In this document: in pieces, positions 33,795-43,528 of the stretch | How positions within the stretch are numbered: the stretch's first letter is position 1 | How the letters are laid out: every line of letters starts with the position of its first letter | NCBI RefSeq assembly: GCF_002938425.1 | Contig: NZ_POQU01000006.1 | Location: forward strand, 24,189 to 88,188 | Reading direction: 5' to 3' | Source of the DNA: Blastococcus atacamensis | Lineage (GTDB): Bacteria; Actinomycetota; Actinomycetes; Mycobacteriales; Geodermatophilaceae | Length of the DNA: 64,000 bases | Translations under genes and position numbers: made by a program | The notes under the pieces: model-generated | What the model saw: the letters and a program-made list of their open reading frames with translations, nothing else | What the model was told of the DNA's origin: nothing | Databases searched by the model: none

Positions 33795-35324
33795 TCAGCA
33801 GGACGGCGGAGCTGCCAGTTCCCTCGTCACGTCTCGACGCACCCAGATCGGGTGGCCGCAGATCTCGGTCACGACGCGGTACCGCTGGCGGACGAGGTCG
33901 CGGAGCCGGGACCTGTCGTCGATGCCCCACGCGTTGAAGCCGTTGACCTGGACGATCCAGGTCGGTGCCGTGGGCCCCGCGAGCGTCGCCCGCAGCCGGG
34001 TCTGTCCGGGGTCGAGCGTGCGCATCGCGGCGCTCCACACGTGCGGGTAGGTGGACGGCATGTCCGCGGCCTCCAGGATGGAGGGGACGCCGTACACCAC
34101 GAAGCCCGTATCGGTCGCCGCCTTCGAGTCGGCCAACCACTCGCCGATCCGCTGGGTGTACCAGGCGGACGGAACGGTCGCGTGGACCACCCCCGAGGCC
34201 ACGGTGCCCACGATCGCAGCGACCGCGACCATCCTGACGCAACCCCGCATCCGGGCACCGGTGACGGGCGCCGGATGAGCCATCGCCGCGCCGACGGCCA
34301 GGACGGCCGCCGGCGCGAGCTGCAGCAGGTAGGGGGGCCAGTAGGCGCCGCCCGACGCGATGCCGATGATCCCGAACACCAGGAGCGGGGTGATCAGCTT
34401 CGCCTCGACCGGCGCCCGCCCCCGACCGCGGCGCACGGCGAGGAACCAGGCGACCACGACCGGCAGAAGACCGGTGATCGTGCCCAGGACCAGGAGCTGG
34501 CCTCCCCTGCGGATGTTGTCGTCGGGGCCGGTGGACCAGAGGACGTCGAACGCGACCCCACGGGAACCGACGAGGTCGTGCCATGCCTCACCCGGCGCGA
34601 TCTGGGCCGCCGCCAGCCACAGGAGGACGAGCACGCAGGGCAGCAGCGCACCGAGGAACCCCGCGACCCCGACCACGAGAGCGTGCCGACGGGCCGCGCC
34701 CCTGCTCCAGCGCCCGAGTATCGCCAGGCCGGCGAGGAGGAGCAGGCCCTCCAGCAGACTCTGCTTGATCAGCGGAGCGGCCGCGCCGACCGCACCGGCG
34801 ACGGCGGCCCACCCGAACCGGCGCATGCGTGAGTCCGCGTGCCAGGCCGAGAGGGCCGCTGCCATGGCCGCCATCACCAGCGCAGCCCCGAACAGCTCGC
34901 CGTCCGCCTGCTCCGCCGCCAGCCCCGGGGAGCACATGATCCCGGCGGCCACCACGGCGGCCCACCGCCCGCCGGTCGGGCCTCCCAGCAGCGTGCCCGC
35001 ACGCCAGCCGGCGAGAACGAACACGACGACGAACGGGATCGCGAGGACACGGATCGCCTGATCCCACTCGGTGAGCGACGCGATTCTGAAGATGAGCATG
35101 AGGAGTGGCGGGCGGTCGACGAAGTAGTCGCCGTACATGAACTCGCCGCCCGTGTGCCACTGCCTGGCGATGAGCAGGTACCCGCCCTCGTCGTTCCGCA
35201 AGGGCCTCAGCACGTACGTCCCGCGGACGAGCACCACGACCAGGCAGAGCGGGACGAGCAGCCGCCGGGCCGAGCTCCCGGGGGAGGGGGCGGGCTCGCG
35301 GTCACGGACCGCAGGCGAGGTCAC
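33795..35324 (-). CDS. Glycosyltransferase family 39-like (ArnT/PMT-type) membrane protein
   Basis: 509 aa. It has a polytopic N-terminal two-thirds with LRNDEGGYLLIARQWHTGG near residue 45 (the Asp-Glu pair typical of GT-C donor loops), YFVDRPPLLMLIF and EQADGELFGAALV, then a short soluble C-terminus. GTG 35324 replaces a longer start at 35369. It probably transfers a sugar from a polyprenyl-phosphate donor to an external acceptor. Convergent with the AftA-like gene. Confidence 0.78.
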   Translation of the reverse strand: MTSPAVRDREPAPSPGSSARRLLVPLCLVVVLVRGTYVLRPLRNDEGGYLLIARQWHTGGEFMYGDYFVDRPPLLMLIFRIASLTEWDQAIRVLAIPFVVVFVLAGWRAGTLLGGPTGGRWAAVVAAGIMCSPGLAAEQADGELFGAALVMAAMAAALSAWHADSRMRRFGWAAVAGAVGAAAPLIKQSLLEGLLLLAGLAILGRWSRGAARRHALVVGVAGFLGALLPCVLVLLWLAAAQIAPGEAWHDLVGSRGVAFDVLWSTGPDDNIRRGGQLLVLGTITGLLPVVVAWFLAVRRGRGRAPVEAKLITPLLVFGIIGIASGGAYWPPYLLQLAPAAVLAVGAAMAHPAPVTGARMRGCVRMVAVAAIVGTVASGVVHATVPSAWYTQRIGEWLADSKAATDTGFVVYGVPSILEAADMPSTYPHVWSAAMRTLDPGQTRLRATLAGPTAPTWIVQVNGFNAWGIDDRSRLRDLVRQRYRVVTEICGHPIWVRRDVTRELAAPPSC

Positions 35325-35423
35325 GCCCCATTCAACCGCGGATCGCCGGAACGCCCCGGCATCGCGCACCGGCCGCCGTGGCGAACCGGGTCCGTCAGGT
35401 CATCCGGGCCCTATGCTGTCCGC

Positions 35424-35795
35424 GTGTGGAGCGGGCTGGCTGCGGTGGCCGCGGTCGTCGTCGCCGTCGTGCACATGGCCTTCCTGGGCTACATCGTGTT
35501 CGGCGGGTTCCTGGCACTGCGCAGGCCGGCCTGGCTGTGGCCGAGCATGGTGGCGACCGTCTACTCGGCCTACGTGACGCTGGCCCAGTTCACGTGTCCC
35601 CTCACCACCCTGGAGAAGTGGTTGCTCGAGGTCGGCGGCAGGGCGCCGTACGAGGGCAGCTTCATCGCGCACTACCTGCACGACGTCCTCTTTCCGGCGC
35701 AGTACGAGACGGCCGCCTGGCTGATCGCGATGGGCATCGCCCTCACGTCCTACGCCGTCGTGCTGACGCGGTGGCGGCGGCTGGCCGTTCGCTAG
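35424..35795 (+). CDS. DUF2784 family membrane protein
   Basis: 123 aa, about four helices: AAVAAVVVAVVHMAFLGYIVFGG, then CPLTTLEKWL and HYLHDVLFPAQY, the conserved DUF2784 segments (CPLTxLE). TATGCT (35412-35417) stands 6 bases before the GTG with no Shine-Dalgarno, a clear leaderless pattern. Function unknown. Confidence 0.85.
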   Translation: MWSGLAAVAAVVVAVVHMAFLGYIVFGGFLALRRPAWLWPSMVATVYSAYVTLAQFTCPLTTLEKWLLEVGGRAPYEGSFIAHYLHDVLFPAQYETAAWLIAMGIALTSYAVVLTRWRRLAVR

Positions 35796-35911
35796 CTGAC
35801 GGTTCCCCTCGCGTCCTGCTCCGGGAGGTCGTCACGGATGGCCCCGATGTCCTCGTCGGCGTGCCGAGGGGCGACTCCCGATGTACGCAGGCCGGGTGAG
35901 AGCCGGAGACG

Positions 35912-35929
35912 CCCCTCAGGCCTGAGGGG
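35912..35929. terminator. Perfect 18 bp palindrome between convergent genes
   Basis: CCCCTCAGG-CCTGAGGGG, 9 bp arms with no spacer, located 8 bp before the stop of the sugar porter (read from the right) and about 115 bp after DUF2784. Probable bidirectional terminator by position; it could also be a protein-binding site. Confidence 0.45.
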
Positions 35930-35936
35930 TCATGCC

Positions 35937-37472
35937 TCAGCGGGCTCCGGCGAAGTCGGCCGGCCGGAAGCGCCCGTCGGAGAGCCGCTTCTCGATCTGC
36001 TCGAGGCTGCGGCCGGTGAGCTCGGGCATCCGCCGGTAGAGGAAGACGAACCCGGCGATGTTGAAGGCGGCGTACAGCCAGAAGGTCTGGCCGGTGCCGA
36101 TCGTGTCGATGATGCTCAGCAACGTCAGGGTGATGAGCAGGTTGGTGCCCCACAGCGACGCCGACTGCGCGGCCGCGCCGGCCTCGCGGGTGGCCAGCGG
36201 GTAGATCTCCGAGCCGGTGAGCCAGCCCATGAGCTGGATGCCGCCGGCGGTGAAGGCCATGAACGCGATCAGGGTCGCGACGATGTAGGGCACCTGGGCG
36301 TCGCCGTCGTTGCCGGTGACGAAGAAGGTGCCCAGCACGATCAGCGCAAGGGCCGCCCCGGGCAGGGTGATCAGGGTGAGCCGCCGCCGGCCGACCCGGT
36401 CGATGATGGCCAAACCGATCAGCTGGGTGACGAGGTACGTCGCGCCCAGGGCGACCGACACCCGTAGCGCCGCGGTGTCGGAGAAGCCGTTGTCGGTGAG
36501 GATCGTGGGCGAGTAGTAGACGATCATCTCGATGCCCGACAGCTGGGTGAAGATCGCCAGACCGCACCCGACGATCAGGGCCGGCCGCACCCAGGCCTCC
36601 CGCAGCCCCCGCCACCCGATGGTGGACGCCGAACGCTCCGCCTCCACCAGGTCCTCGATGTCGCGCAGCTCGCCGGAGACGTCGGCGCCCTTCGGCCGCA
36701 CACGCTCCAGGGCCTCCCGCGCTCGATCGTCATGGCCGGCCTTGACCAGCCACCGCGGGCTGTCCGGCAGCCGCAGCATGAGCCCGAGCATCAGCGCGCT
36801 GGGCACCACGGCCGCGCCGATCGCCAACCGCCAGTCCACGGTCTCGGTCGCACCCACGATGGTGGCGATGAGGATGCCGACGCCGATGGCCACCTGGAAG
36901 AACAAAACCAGCCGGCCCCGGTACTTCGACGGTGCCAGCTCCGCCACATAGACCGGCGCGGTCTGCGTGGCCCCACCGACCGCGAAGCCCAGCACGATGC
37001 GGGCCAGCGACAGCATCTCCGGGTTCGGGGCCAGCGACGCCGAGAGCGAGCCGACGACGAACACCGCGGCGACGATCAGCAGCGTCGTGCGCCGGCCCAG
37101 CCGCTGGCTCAGCCGGCTGCACACCAGGGCGCCGATGACCGCGCCCGCCAGGATGGAGGCGGCGATCACCTGCTCCCAGCCGCTGCCGATGCCGAACTCG
37201 TCGCTGATCTGCAGGAGCGCCCCGGAGATGATCCCGGTGTCGTAGCCGTAGAGCAGCCCCGAGATCGCCGACACCAGCGCAACGATCACGACGGCGCCGG
37301 TCAGCCCGCCGCCGTCGTCCCGTGCTGCCGCGTCGGTGCCGGGGGTGCTGGACGGAGTCGGGGCGTGGCCCTCGGAGGCGGTAATCGGATTCTCCCCATC
37401 GGCGTCGGAGCGCGCGCCCGTTCCCGGGCGGTCGCGGACAGGGGGCGCGTGCCCGCGGCCGGTTGCTCCCAC
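35937..37472 (-). CDS. Sugar porter family MFS transporter
   Basis: 511 aa, 12 helices. Sugar-porter signatures: GYDTGIISGALLQI in TM1, RLGRR after TM2, PVYVAELAPSKYRGRL, PDSPRWLVKAGH before the central loop, QLSGIEMIVYYSP in TM7, and a final PELTGRSLEQIE. The 55 residue Asp/Gly/Pro-rich N-terminus makes the start (GTG 37472, GGGAGG immediately before) uncertain. Imports a monosaccharide or polyol by proton symport. Confidence 0.88.
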   Translation of the reverse strand: MGATGRGHAPPVRDRPGTGARSDADGENPITASEGHAPTPSSTPGTDAAARDDGGGLTGAVVIVALVSAISGLLYGYDTGIISGALLQISDEFGIGSGWEQVIAASILAGAVIGALVCSRLSQRLGRRTTLLIVAAVFVVGSLSASLAPNPEMLSLARIVLGFAVGGATQTAPVYVAELAPSKYRGRLVLFFQVAIGVGILIATIVGATETVDWRLAIGAAVVPSALMLGLMLRLPDSPRWLVKAGHDDRAREALERVRPKGADVSGELRDIEDLVEAERSASTIGWRGLREAWVRPALIVGCGLAIFTQLSGIEMIVYYSPTILTDNGFSDTAALRVSVALGATYLVTQLIGLAIIDRVGRRRLTLITLPGAALALIVLGTFFVTGNDGDAQVPYIVATLIAFMAFTAGGIQLMGWLTGSEIYPLATREAGAAAQSASLWGTNLLITLTLLSIIDTIGTGQTFWLYAAFNIAGFVFLYRRMPELTGRSLEQIEKRLSDGRFRPADFAGAR

Positions 37473-37544
37473 ACCTCCCGGAACGGGGTTCCCCGGACCG
37501 GTGGAGCCCGGGGTGCCGGCGCGGCGCCCGTCCCCGGCTCGACG

Positions 37545-37994
37545 TCAGCCGCGATCCGCCGGTGGCTCCACGAACCAGAGCGCACCTGCGAGGGCTCCGT
37601 ACAGCAGTGCCGGGCCGGTGTGCGGGAAGCGCTTGCCGGCGGCCGCGCGGGCCTGGCCGCGCCGGAAGATCCACCGTTCCACGAGGGCCAGCCAGCCGCC
37701 CGAGACGGCGACCACGGCGACCACGGGGGTGAGGGCGACGGCCTTCCGCGCGGGAGGCAGCGACCGGAACACCTCCGAGAGGGAGGGCTCGCCGGTGCGG
37801 CGCTCGCCCTCGCCGGTCCAGGCCGCCCGCAGTTCCGGTACGGAGGCGGCGAGGGCGACGGCCGTGATGGCCACCTTCGTCCAGCCGCGCGCCCGGCGGT
37901 CGGTGATCAGGTCGGGTGAGGCGTAGTGCAGGGCGGTGGCTGTCCCGGTGACCAGAGCGGCCCGGATTCGCGACGACGGCGGCCGAGTGGGCAT
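37545..37994 (-). CDS. Hypothetical membrane-associated protein
   Basis: 149 aa, no family recognised. One or two hydrophobic segments (KAVALTPVVAVVAVSGGWLALV and LLYGALAGALWFVEP) separated by a basic stretch RWIFRRGQARAAAGKRFPH. CAGGAT lies 6 bases before the ATG and there is no Shine-Dalgarno, so the message may be leaderless. Function unknown. Confidence 0.6.
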   Translation of the reverse strand: MPTRPPSSRIRAALVTGTATALHYASPDLITDRRARGWTKVAITAVALAASVPELRAAWTGEGERRTGEPSLSEVFRSLPPARKAVALTPVVAVVAVSGGWLALVERWIFRRGQARAAAGKRFPHTGPALLYGALAGALWFVEPPADRG

Positions 37995-38461
37995 GCCGTC
38001 ATCCTGTCGCGGACGAAGGGACGAGGGCGCTGCCGCGCACGCGGTGGCGACGCACGATGCGCGAGACGAGGACGGTGGCGCGGTGCGATGCTTCGGCCGC
38101 GAGAGCGAGGCCCCGGTGGTCCACACGGTGGCCACCGGGGTCGACGACCCGCAGCCCTGAACAGTCACTGCACCCGCGAGGCCACTCTGACGGGCACGTC
38201 TGCCGCGTCGGTCCGGTCGACGACGTTGCCGATCCGTCGGTGGATCTCCTGTTCTCCGGTCGCCACGAGCTGGTGGGCGACATCGCGCAGCTCGGTGTGC
38301 GTGCCCGTCCGGTGTCGACGGCGATCGCCCGATGGCCGCCCCGGTGGCGCTGGACGCGAGTGCCGCCCCGGAGCCGATCTGCGGCCGTCACCCGCCTGGC
38401 GGTACTGGTCCAGCGTCGCCATCGTCGGATCCGGTCTTGCTCGGCGCTGGTAGAACGGGAC
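37995..38461. other. Intergenic stretch upstream of the glutamine-synthetase-like gene
   Basis: 467 bp. On the minus strand a fragment ending at 38165 (ELRDVAHQLVATGEQEIHRRIGNVV and VDRTDAADVPVRV) looks protein-like for about 45 codons, but the rest of that frame is Arg/Gly low complexity and no start is evident. It may be a gene remnant. No promoter stood out. Confidence 0.3.
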
Positions 38462-39937
38462 ATGGCCATCGACGTGTTCGAACCGCACCCCATCGTCCGC
38501 GTGCTCGGCAAGCCCGCGGCCGACTTCACCGCCGCCGATCTCGTGCGGGCGATCGAGCAGCTGGGGCTACGCCAGGTGAACCTGCGCTACGTCGGCGGCG
38601 ATGGGCGCCTGAAGACTTTGGCTTTCCCCATCAACTCGCGAGACCACCTCGTCGAGGTGCTGATCCGCGGTGAGCGCGTGGACGGCTCGAGCGTCTTCGC
38701 CACCGACACCGCCACCAGCGACGTGTACGTCGTACCGCGCCACCGCACCGCCTTCCTCAACCCCTTCGGCGAGCGGCCGTCGCTCGACGTGCTGTGCTCC
38801 TTCTACGACGAGACCGGGAAGCCGCTGCCCTACGCGCGTGAGCAGGTCGTGCGCAGGGCCGCCGAGGTGCTCGCGCAGGAGACCGGCATGACGCTCGAGG
38901 CCTTCGGCGAGCTGGAGTACTACCTCGTCGACGAGCCGGAGCGGATCTACCCCGTCGAAGAGGAGCGCGGCTACCAGGAGTCCAGCCCCTTCTCGAAGGG
39001 CGAGCGGGTCCGGGAACAGGTGCTGGCCCACCTCAGCGCCATGGGGGTGCCGCTGAAGTACGCCCACGGCGAGGTCGGCAACATCCTGGAGGAGGACCGG
39101 CAGCTGGTGCAGCACGAGATCGAGCTCCAACCTGTGCCCGTGGACCAGGCGGCCGACAACCTCGTCCTGGCGAAGTGGGTGGTGCGCGAGGTCGCCGCCG
39201 CTCACGGTCTGGAGGTGACCTTCGCCCCCTCGGTGAGCGGCGAGGGCGCGGGAAACGGCCTGCACATCCACAGCCGGCTGGTGCGCGACGGTGCCAGCAC
39301 CATCGTCGGCGGGGACGGGATCAACGACATCGGGCGCCGGCTGATCGCCGGCTACCTCTCGGCGGCCAGGGCGCTCACCGCGTTCGGCAACACGGTTCCC
39401 ACGTCCTATCTGCGGTTCGCCGACGGGAACGAGTCGCCCGGGGACATCTGCTGGGGCGAGAAGGACCGCACCGGCCTGGTCCGCGTCCCACTGGCCTGGA
39501 ACGGGGACGTGCTGCCCGGCATGGTCGCCCACGCCAATCCCGGCAGCACCGAGACCATCCCCGAACCCGCTCCGCACCCCCAGACCGTCGAGCTCCGGCT
39601 CGGCGACGGCTCGGCCGACGTGCACCTGCTGCTGGCCGGTATGGCCGTCGCAGCGAAGCGGGGGCTTGCTGATCCCGACAGCCTGGAGTTGGCCGAGCGG
39701 CTCAGCACCGCCAAGGAAGGCGAGTTCGAGCAACTGCCGACCTCCTGCGCCGAGTCGGCCGACGCCCTCGAGGCCGAACGTGGGATGTTCGAGGCCGACG
39801 GCGTCTTTCCCGGCGCGCTCCTCGACGCCGTGGTCGCGGGCTTGCGCGACGCCGAGGAGGCCGCGCCGGTCGGAGAGCTCGCACACGACGACGCGGCTCG
39901 CGAAGAATTCATCCGCCGTCACTGGCACGTCGGCTGA
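38462..39937 (+). CDS. Glutamine synthetase family protein
   Basis: 491 aa. Beta-grasp N-terminal part (DLVRAIEQLGLRQVNLRYVG), then the catalytic domain with GELEYYLVDEP (metal Glu), HGEVG, EIELQP, GEGAGNGLHIHSRL (the NGAGxHxH equivalent), TSYLRFADGNESP and ELRLGDGSADVHL. The length and the LRFADGNES variant differ from housekeeping GSI (about 470 aa, with Asn-Arg-Ser), so it may be a gamma-glutamyl ligase or alternative GS. The start ATG has no clear Shine-Dalgarno. Stand-alone. Confidence 0.83.
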   Translation: MAIDVFEPHPIVRVLGKPAADFTAADLVRAIEQLGLRQVNLRYVGGDGRLKTLAFPINSRDHLVEVLIRGERVDGSSVFATDTATSDVYVVPRHRTAFLNPFGERPSLDVLCSFYDETGKPLPYAREQVVRRAAEVLAQETGMTLEAFGELEYYLVDEPERIYPVEEERGYQESSPFSKGERVREQVLAHLSAMGVPLKYAHGEVGNILEEDRQLVQHEIELQPVPVDQAADNLVLAKWVVREVAAAHGLEVTFAPSVSGEGAGNGLHIHSRLVRDGASTIVGGDGINDIGRRLIAGYLSAARALTAFGNTVPTSYLRFADGNESPGDICWGEKDRTGLVRVPLAWNGDVLPGMVAHANPGSTETIPEPAPHPQTVELRLGDGSADVHLLLAGMAVAAKRGLADPDSLELAERLSTAKEGEFEQLPTSCAESADALEAERGMFEADGVFPGALLDAVVAGLRDAEEAAPVGELAHDDAAREEFIRRHWHVG

Positions 39938-40203
39938 ACCTGGGTGGCTCCGAGGCCGACGACTCGGGGCGCCCCTCGGGGGGCTGCCCGGTTCGGTCGA
40001 CCTCCCGGCGGACGCCGCTGACCGAGAATGCGATGTCGGAAAGCCAACGGGTGAGGACCGTCGTGGACATCCACCACCCGTCGACGATGGGAGAGCACCG
40101 CCGGCAGCGGCCTGCCTGACCCCCCGGTCCCAGCCGACATGGCGCCTCGCCGCGTGCTCGTCGATCCTGGGAGGGAGCACCCGGAGATCAAGGAGAACTG
40201 GTC

Positions 40204-40842
40204 ATGAGCGGATCGATCGCGGGCGTGCGCGTCCCCGACAGCGGGTTGGCGCGGGAGGCGACCGCCCTCGTCCGCGAGGCAGCGTCACCGCTGCTGTTCG
40301 ACCACTCCCGCCGAGTGTTCGTCTGGGGGGCGCTGCGCGGCGAGGAACAGGGTCTGCGGTTCGATCCGGAACTGCTGTACGTGGCGGCGATGTTCCACGA
40401 CCTGGGGCTCACCGAACGGTTCCGTCGCACCGATCAGCGCTTCGAGATCGACGGTGCCGATGAGGCGCGGCGGTTCCTGCACGCCCACGGCATCGCCGGC
40501 GATGACGCCGACCGGGTCTGGACGGCGATCGCTCTTCACACGACGCCGGACATCCCGTTGCACATGGCGGCCGAGATCGCCCTGCTGACCCGGGGAGTGG
40601 AGCTGGACGTGCTGGGCATCGGCTACGACACGGTCTCCGACGAGCAGCGCGCGGCCGTGGTGGACGCCCATCCCCGGCCGGACTTCAAGAACCGGATCCT
40701 GGCCGCCTTCACCGAAGGCATCGCAGACCGCCCGGAGACGACGTTCGGCAACGTCAAGGCCGACGTGCTCGCGCACTACGTTCCCGGCTTCGTCCGCGGC
40801 GACTTCGTCGAGATGATCAAGGGATCGGCCTGGCCCGAGTAG
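40204..40842 (+). CDS. HD-domain hydrolase, cyanamide-hydratase-like
   Basis: 212 aa. HD residues: FDHSRRVFVWGAL (first His), YVAAMFHDLGLTERF (His-Asp) and a distal HTTPDIPLH segment. The order and spacing match the DdI/cyanamide hydratase-like HD group. AAGGAG lies 8-13 bases before the ATG. Predicted metal-dependent hydrolase or hydratase, substrate unknown. Confidence 0.83.
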   Translation: MSGSIAGVRVPDSGLAREATALVREAASPLLFDHSRRVFVWGALRGEEQGLRFDPELLYVAAMFHDLGLTERFRRTDQRFEIDGADEARRFLHAHGIAGDDADRVWTAIALHTTPDIPLHMAAEIALLTRGVELDVLGIGYDTVSDEQRAAVVDAHPRPDFKNRILAAFTEGIADRPETTFGNVKADVLAHYVPGFVRGDFVEMIKGSAWPE

Positions 40843-41083
40843 TAGTCCCGGGACGTGTCGAGGCGTCGGCGGCCACCCGGGCCGGTGGATCAGCCCTCGG
40901 ACGAGCAGGCGGGCGGCCTGCAGGAGGCCACCGGCGACGGCGAGCGCCGGCAGCGGGGACAGCACCGCCGGGCCGGCGATCTGCGTCGCCGTCGACGTAT
41001 GCCGGTGCTCATGACCGCGGCTCCGGGGGCCGGCGGCTATCCAGCCGTCGGCGACTTCTCACCGGGCGCGCGCGAGGCGGGTG

Positions 41084-41797
41084 TCAGATGGTGCAGCCGT
41101 CGGGTCCGCAGACGGCGCCGTCGCTCGACACGGAGATCAGCGGCGAGCTCTCCGCCCACGCCCGCTCGAGCACCTGCAGCAGTGCGTCGGCCGACTGCGC
41201 GCCGTTGACCCCGTACTTCCGGTCGACGACGAAGAACGGGACGCCGCCGATGCCCAGCGACGCGGCCTCGGCCTCGTCGGCGCGCACGGCAGTGGCGTAG
41301 CGCTGGTCCGCCAGCACCTCGCGGACCTCGTCGGCGTCCAGACCGGCCTCGGCCGCCAGCCGCACCAGCGTCTCCCGGTCGCCCACGGCCTCGCCCTCGC
41401 TGAAGTAGGCGGTCAGCAGCCGTTCCTTGACCGCGTCCTGCACGCCGCGCTCGGCGGCCAGGTGGATCACTTGGTGTGCGTCGAACGTGTTCGCCGGCAC
41501 CGCGCGGTCGAACCGGAAGTCCAGCCCCTCGCCAGCGGCCTGCTGCGTCATGTGATCGGTCATCTGCTGCCCGCCGGCCACCGAGGTGCCGTACTTGCGG
41601 GCCAGCCGCTCGGCATACCCGGTCGAGGAGACGGGGTCACTTGCAGCAGCGGAGGACGCCCCGGGGTCGAGCTCGAACGCCTTCCACTCCACCTCGACGG
41701 CCTCGCGGTGGGGGAACCGCGCCAAGGCCGCCTCGAAACGGCGCTTGCCGATGTGGCACCAGGGACAGACGACGTCGGACCAGATCTCCACCTTCAT
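41084..41797 (-). CDS. DsbA-family oxidoreductase, FrnE-like
   Basis: 237 aa thioredoxin-fold protein with active-site CPWCHIG at residues 11-17 in WSDVVCPWCHIGKRRF, a helical insertion (residues 70-160) and the cis-Pro loop GIGGVPFFVVDRKYGVNGAQ. The C-terminus has a further Cys pair (CGPDGCTI). No export signal, so cytoplasmic. The ATG at 41797 matches the usual FrnE start; an in-frame ATG at 41830 is possible. Disulphide isomerase/2-hydroxychromene isomerase-like. Confidence 0.9.
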   Translation of the reverse strand: MKVEIWSDVVCPWCHIGKRRFEAALARFPHREAVEVEWKAFELDPGASSAAASDPVSSTGYAERLARKYGTSVAGGQQMTDHMTQQAAGEGLDFRFDRAVPANTFDAHQVIHLAAERGVQDAVKERLLTAYFSEGEAVGDRETLVRLAAEAGLDADEVREVLADQRYATAVRADEAEAASLGIGGVPFFVVDRKYGVNGAQSADALLQVLERAWAESSPLISVSSDGAVCGPDGCTI

Positions 41798-41991
41798 GTC
41801 CAGCGGAACGGCACCGGAGGCAGGCGGCATTCCGGGATGCTCATCACCACCGGCGTCGCCGGCGCCGCCGTCGGGGTCCGCCGCGCGCGCAGACGCGCTT
41901 CCTGCCCAACTAGCCTGTCCGCACTCGGACATCGCTTCCGCCGTCGATGCCGGCATCTCGCTGGCCCTCACTCGAATGGCAGACCCCACCC

Positions 41992-42246
41992 GTGCAGTTG
42001 TTCCGGCCTCGCATCCCTACCGACGTCGCCGTCGACTTCCTGACGAGGCAGTTCGGTGAGCAGTTGGCGGAGTTCTGTGCCAGGCCGGAGCTGCAGCAGT
42101 TCGTGACGCTGGTCAGGCAGCACACCGACATCGCCGCCCACAAGGAGTACCGGCGACTCACGGGCGCCAGCATGAACGAATGCCACCTGGCAGTTCAGGT
42201 GGTCCGCGCGGCGACGCGCGAGGAGCCTCCGGAGACACCGGCATGA
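41992..42246 (+). CDS. Small hypothetical protein
   Basis: About 84 aa from a GTG at 41992: VQLFRPRIPTDVAVDFL, GEQLAEFCARPELQQFV, and a helical C-terminus ECHLAVQVVRAAT. No family recognised. It is followed 28 bp later by copy A of the dispersed hairpin repeat. The GTG follows 15 bases after an ATG in another frame; start uncertain. Confidence 0.45.
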   Translation: MQLFRPRIPTDVAVDFLTRQFGEQLAEFCARPELQQFVTLVRQHTDIAAHKEYRRLTGASMNECHLAVQVVRAATREEPPETPA

Positions 42247-42273
42247 ACCTGTAGCGCGCCAAGGGCAAGCCTG

Positions 42274-42342
42274 GCCCCACCGGCCAACGGCCGTGGGGTT
42301 CGGATCGAAATCCGCGGAGCGACACAGTACGTACGCACACGC
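42274..42342 (+). repeat. Dispersed hairpin repeat, copy A (diverged)
   Basis: First stem CCCCA-(C)-CGGCC / GGCCG-TGGGG, second stem CGGAT-CGAA-ATCCG, then the tail GAGCGACACAGTACGTACGCACACG. Copies B, C, E and F have CTCGG/CCGAG-type second stems. Here the stem sequence is changed but pairing is kept. It lies just after the hypothetical gene ending at 42246. Confidence 0.7.
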
Positions 42343-42442
42343 CCGTCACTCGTTGCGTGATGACCCTGGTGCATGGTGGTGCCGAGCGCGAGCCCCGCGC
42401 CCAGACCGGACTCGCCGCAGACGCGGAGAACGGAGTTCTGCC

Positions 42443-43354
42443 ATGCAGCGGCTGCTCGTCGTGGTGAATCGTGCCGCAGGAACCACCGACGACGAATCCG
42501 TGCAGGCGGCGTTGACCGTGCTGCGCTCGGGCGCGGACGTGACAGTGGCCGCGACCGCGGACGCCGACGAGCTCCGACGAGCGGTGGCAGGCCGCGGGGA
42601 CCGGCGGCTCGTGATCCTCGGCGGCGACGGATCGGTCCACGCTGCCATCTCCGCTCTGGACGCGACGGGCGGCCTCCATGGCGAGGATCCGGTCGGGATC
42701 ATCCCCCTCGGGACCGGCAACGACCTGGGCCAGGCCCTCGGGCTGCCGCTGGACCCGTCGCAGAGCGCTGCGGTCGTGCTCGACGGCATTCCGCGTCCGC
42801 TGGACCTCGCGCGCGACGACGCCGGAGGCGTGGTGGTCAATGCCGTCCACGTCGGCGCCGGCGCCAGGGCGGCGGCCGAAGCGGCTCGCTTCAAGGACCG
42901 GCTGGGGGCGGTGGCATATCCGCTCGGGGCTGTCATCGCGGGCGTGAGCACTGCCGGCTGGGGACTGCGGGTGGAGGTCGACGGCCGGGTGGTCGAGCAC
43001 GACGCCGCCGGATGGGCTGCCGACGGCGACACGCCCGTCCTGATGGCCGCCGTCTGCAACGGGCCCACCATCGGCGGCGCGACGCCGATGGCTCCCGACG
43101 CCAGCCTCGACGACGGGCTCCTCGACGTCGTGGTGTCGCTCGCGACGGGTCCCGTGGCGCGGGCAGCCTTCGCTGCGGCCCTGCCCAGCGGGCGGCACGT
43201 CGAGCGCGACGACGTCCTCGTCGTCCGTGGCCGAGAGGTGGCCGTCACGGGCGGCCCTGTCGATCTCGTGGCCGACGGCGACGTCGAGGAAGGCGTGAAC
43301 GCCCGGGCGTGGCGCGTGCAGCGTTCCGCATGGTCGGTGCTCGTGCCGCGCTGA
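42443..43354 (+). CDS. Diacylglycerol kinase-family lipid kinase
   Basis: 303 aa. GGDGSVHAAI at about residues 55-64 is the DAGK catalytic-domain glycine/Asp motif, and IIPLGTGNDLGQALGLP follows. The C-terminal half is the DgkB/YegS-type beta-sandwich with PDASLDDGLLDVVV and a late GDVEEGV. GGAG lies 8-11 bases before the ATG. It phosphorylates a lipid (diacylglycerol or sphingoid-like). The adjacent phospholipase D gene suggests lipid turnover. Confidence 0.87.
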   Translation: MQRLLVVVNRAAGTTDDESVQAALTVLRSGADVTVAATADADELRRAVAGRGDRRLVILGGDGSVHAAISALDATGGLHGEDPVGIIPLGTGNDLGQALGLPLDPSQSAAVVLDGIPRPLDLARDDAGGVVVNAVHVGAGARAAAEAARFKDRLGAVAYPLGAVIAGVSTAGWGLRVEVDGRVVEHDAAGWAADGDTPVLMAAVCNGPTIGGATPMAPDASLDDGLLDVVVSLATGPVARAAFAAALPSGRHVERDDVLVVRGREVAVTGGPVDLVADGDVEEGVNARAWRVQRSAWSVLVPR

Positions 43355-43528
43355 CACCGCAGGGGGAGACCGAAGGCCCGCCCGCCGGCCTGCGGGCCTC
43401 AGGGGTGCACATCGGGGAGGTCGACCAACGGTGCACCCGTCGCCGCCGACGAGGCCTCCGGCAACCGACGTGCGACACGTTCGAGTGGGGCGGCCGTTAC
43501 GTGGGCGCTCGGCGGGCACACTGCCGAG

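Noticed and set aside
38165..38488. 107 aa minus-strand frame upstream of the GS-like gene
   Set aside because: Protein-like only over its last 45 codons and without a convincing start; noted as possible remnant, not called as a gene.
40843..41083. Hydrophobic minus-strand frame (PALAVAGGLLQAARLLVRGL) between the HD and DsbA genes
   Set aside because: Short and without a ribosome site or family match; may be chance in GC-rich DNA.
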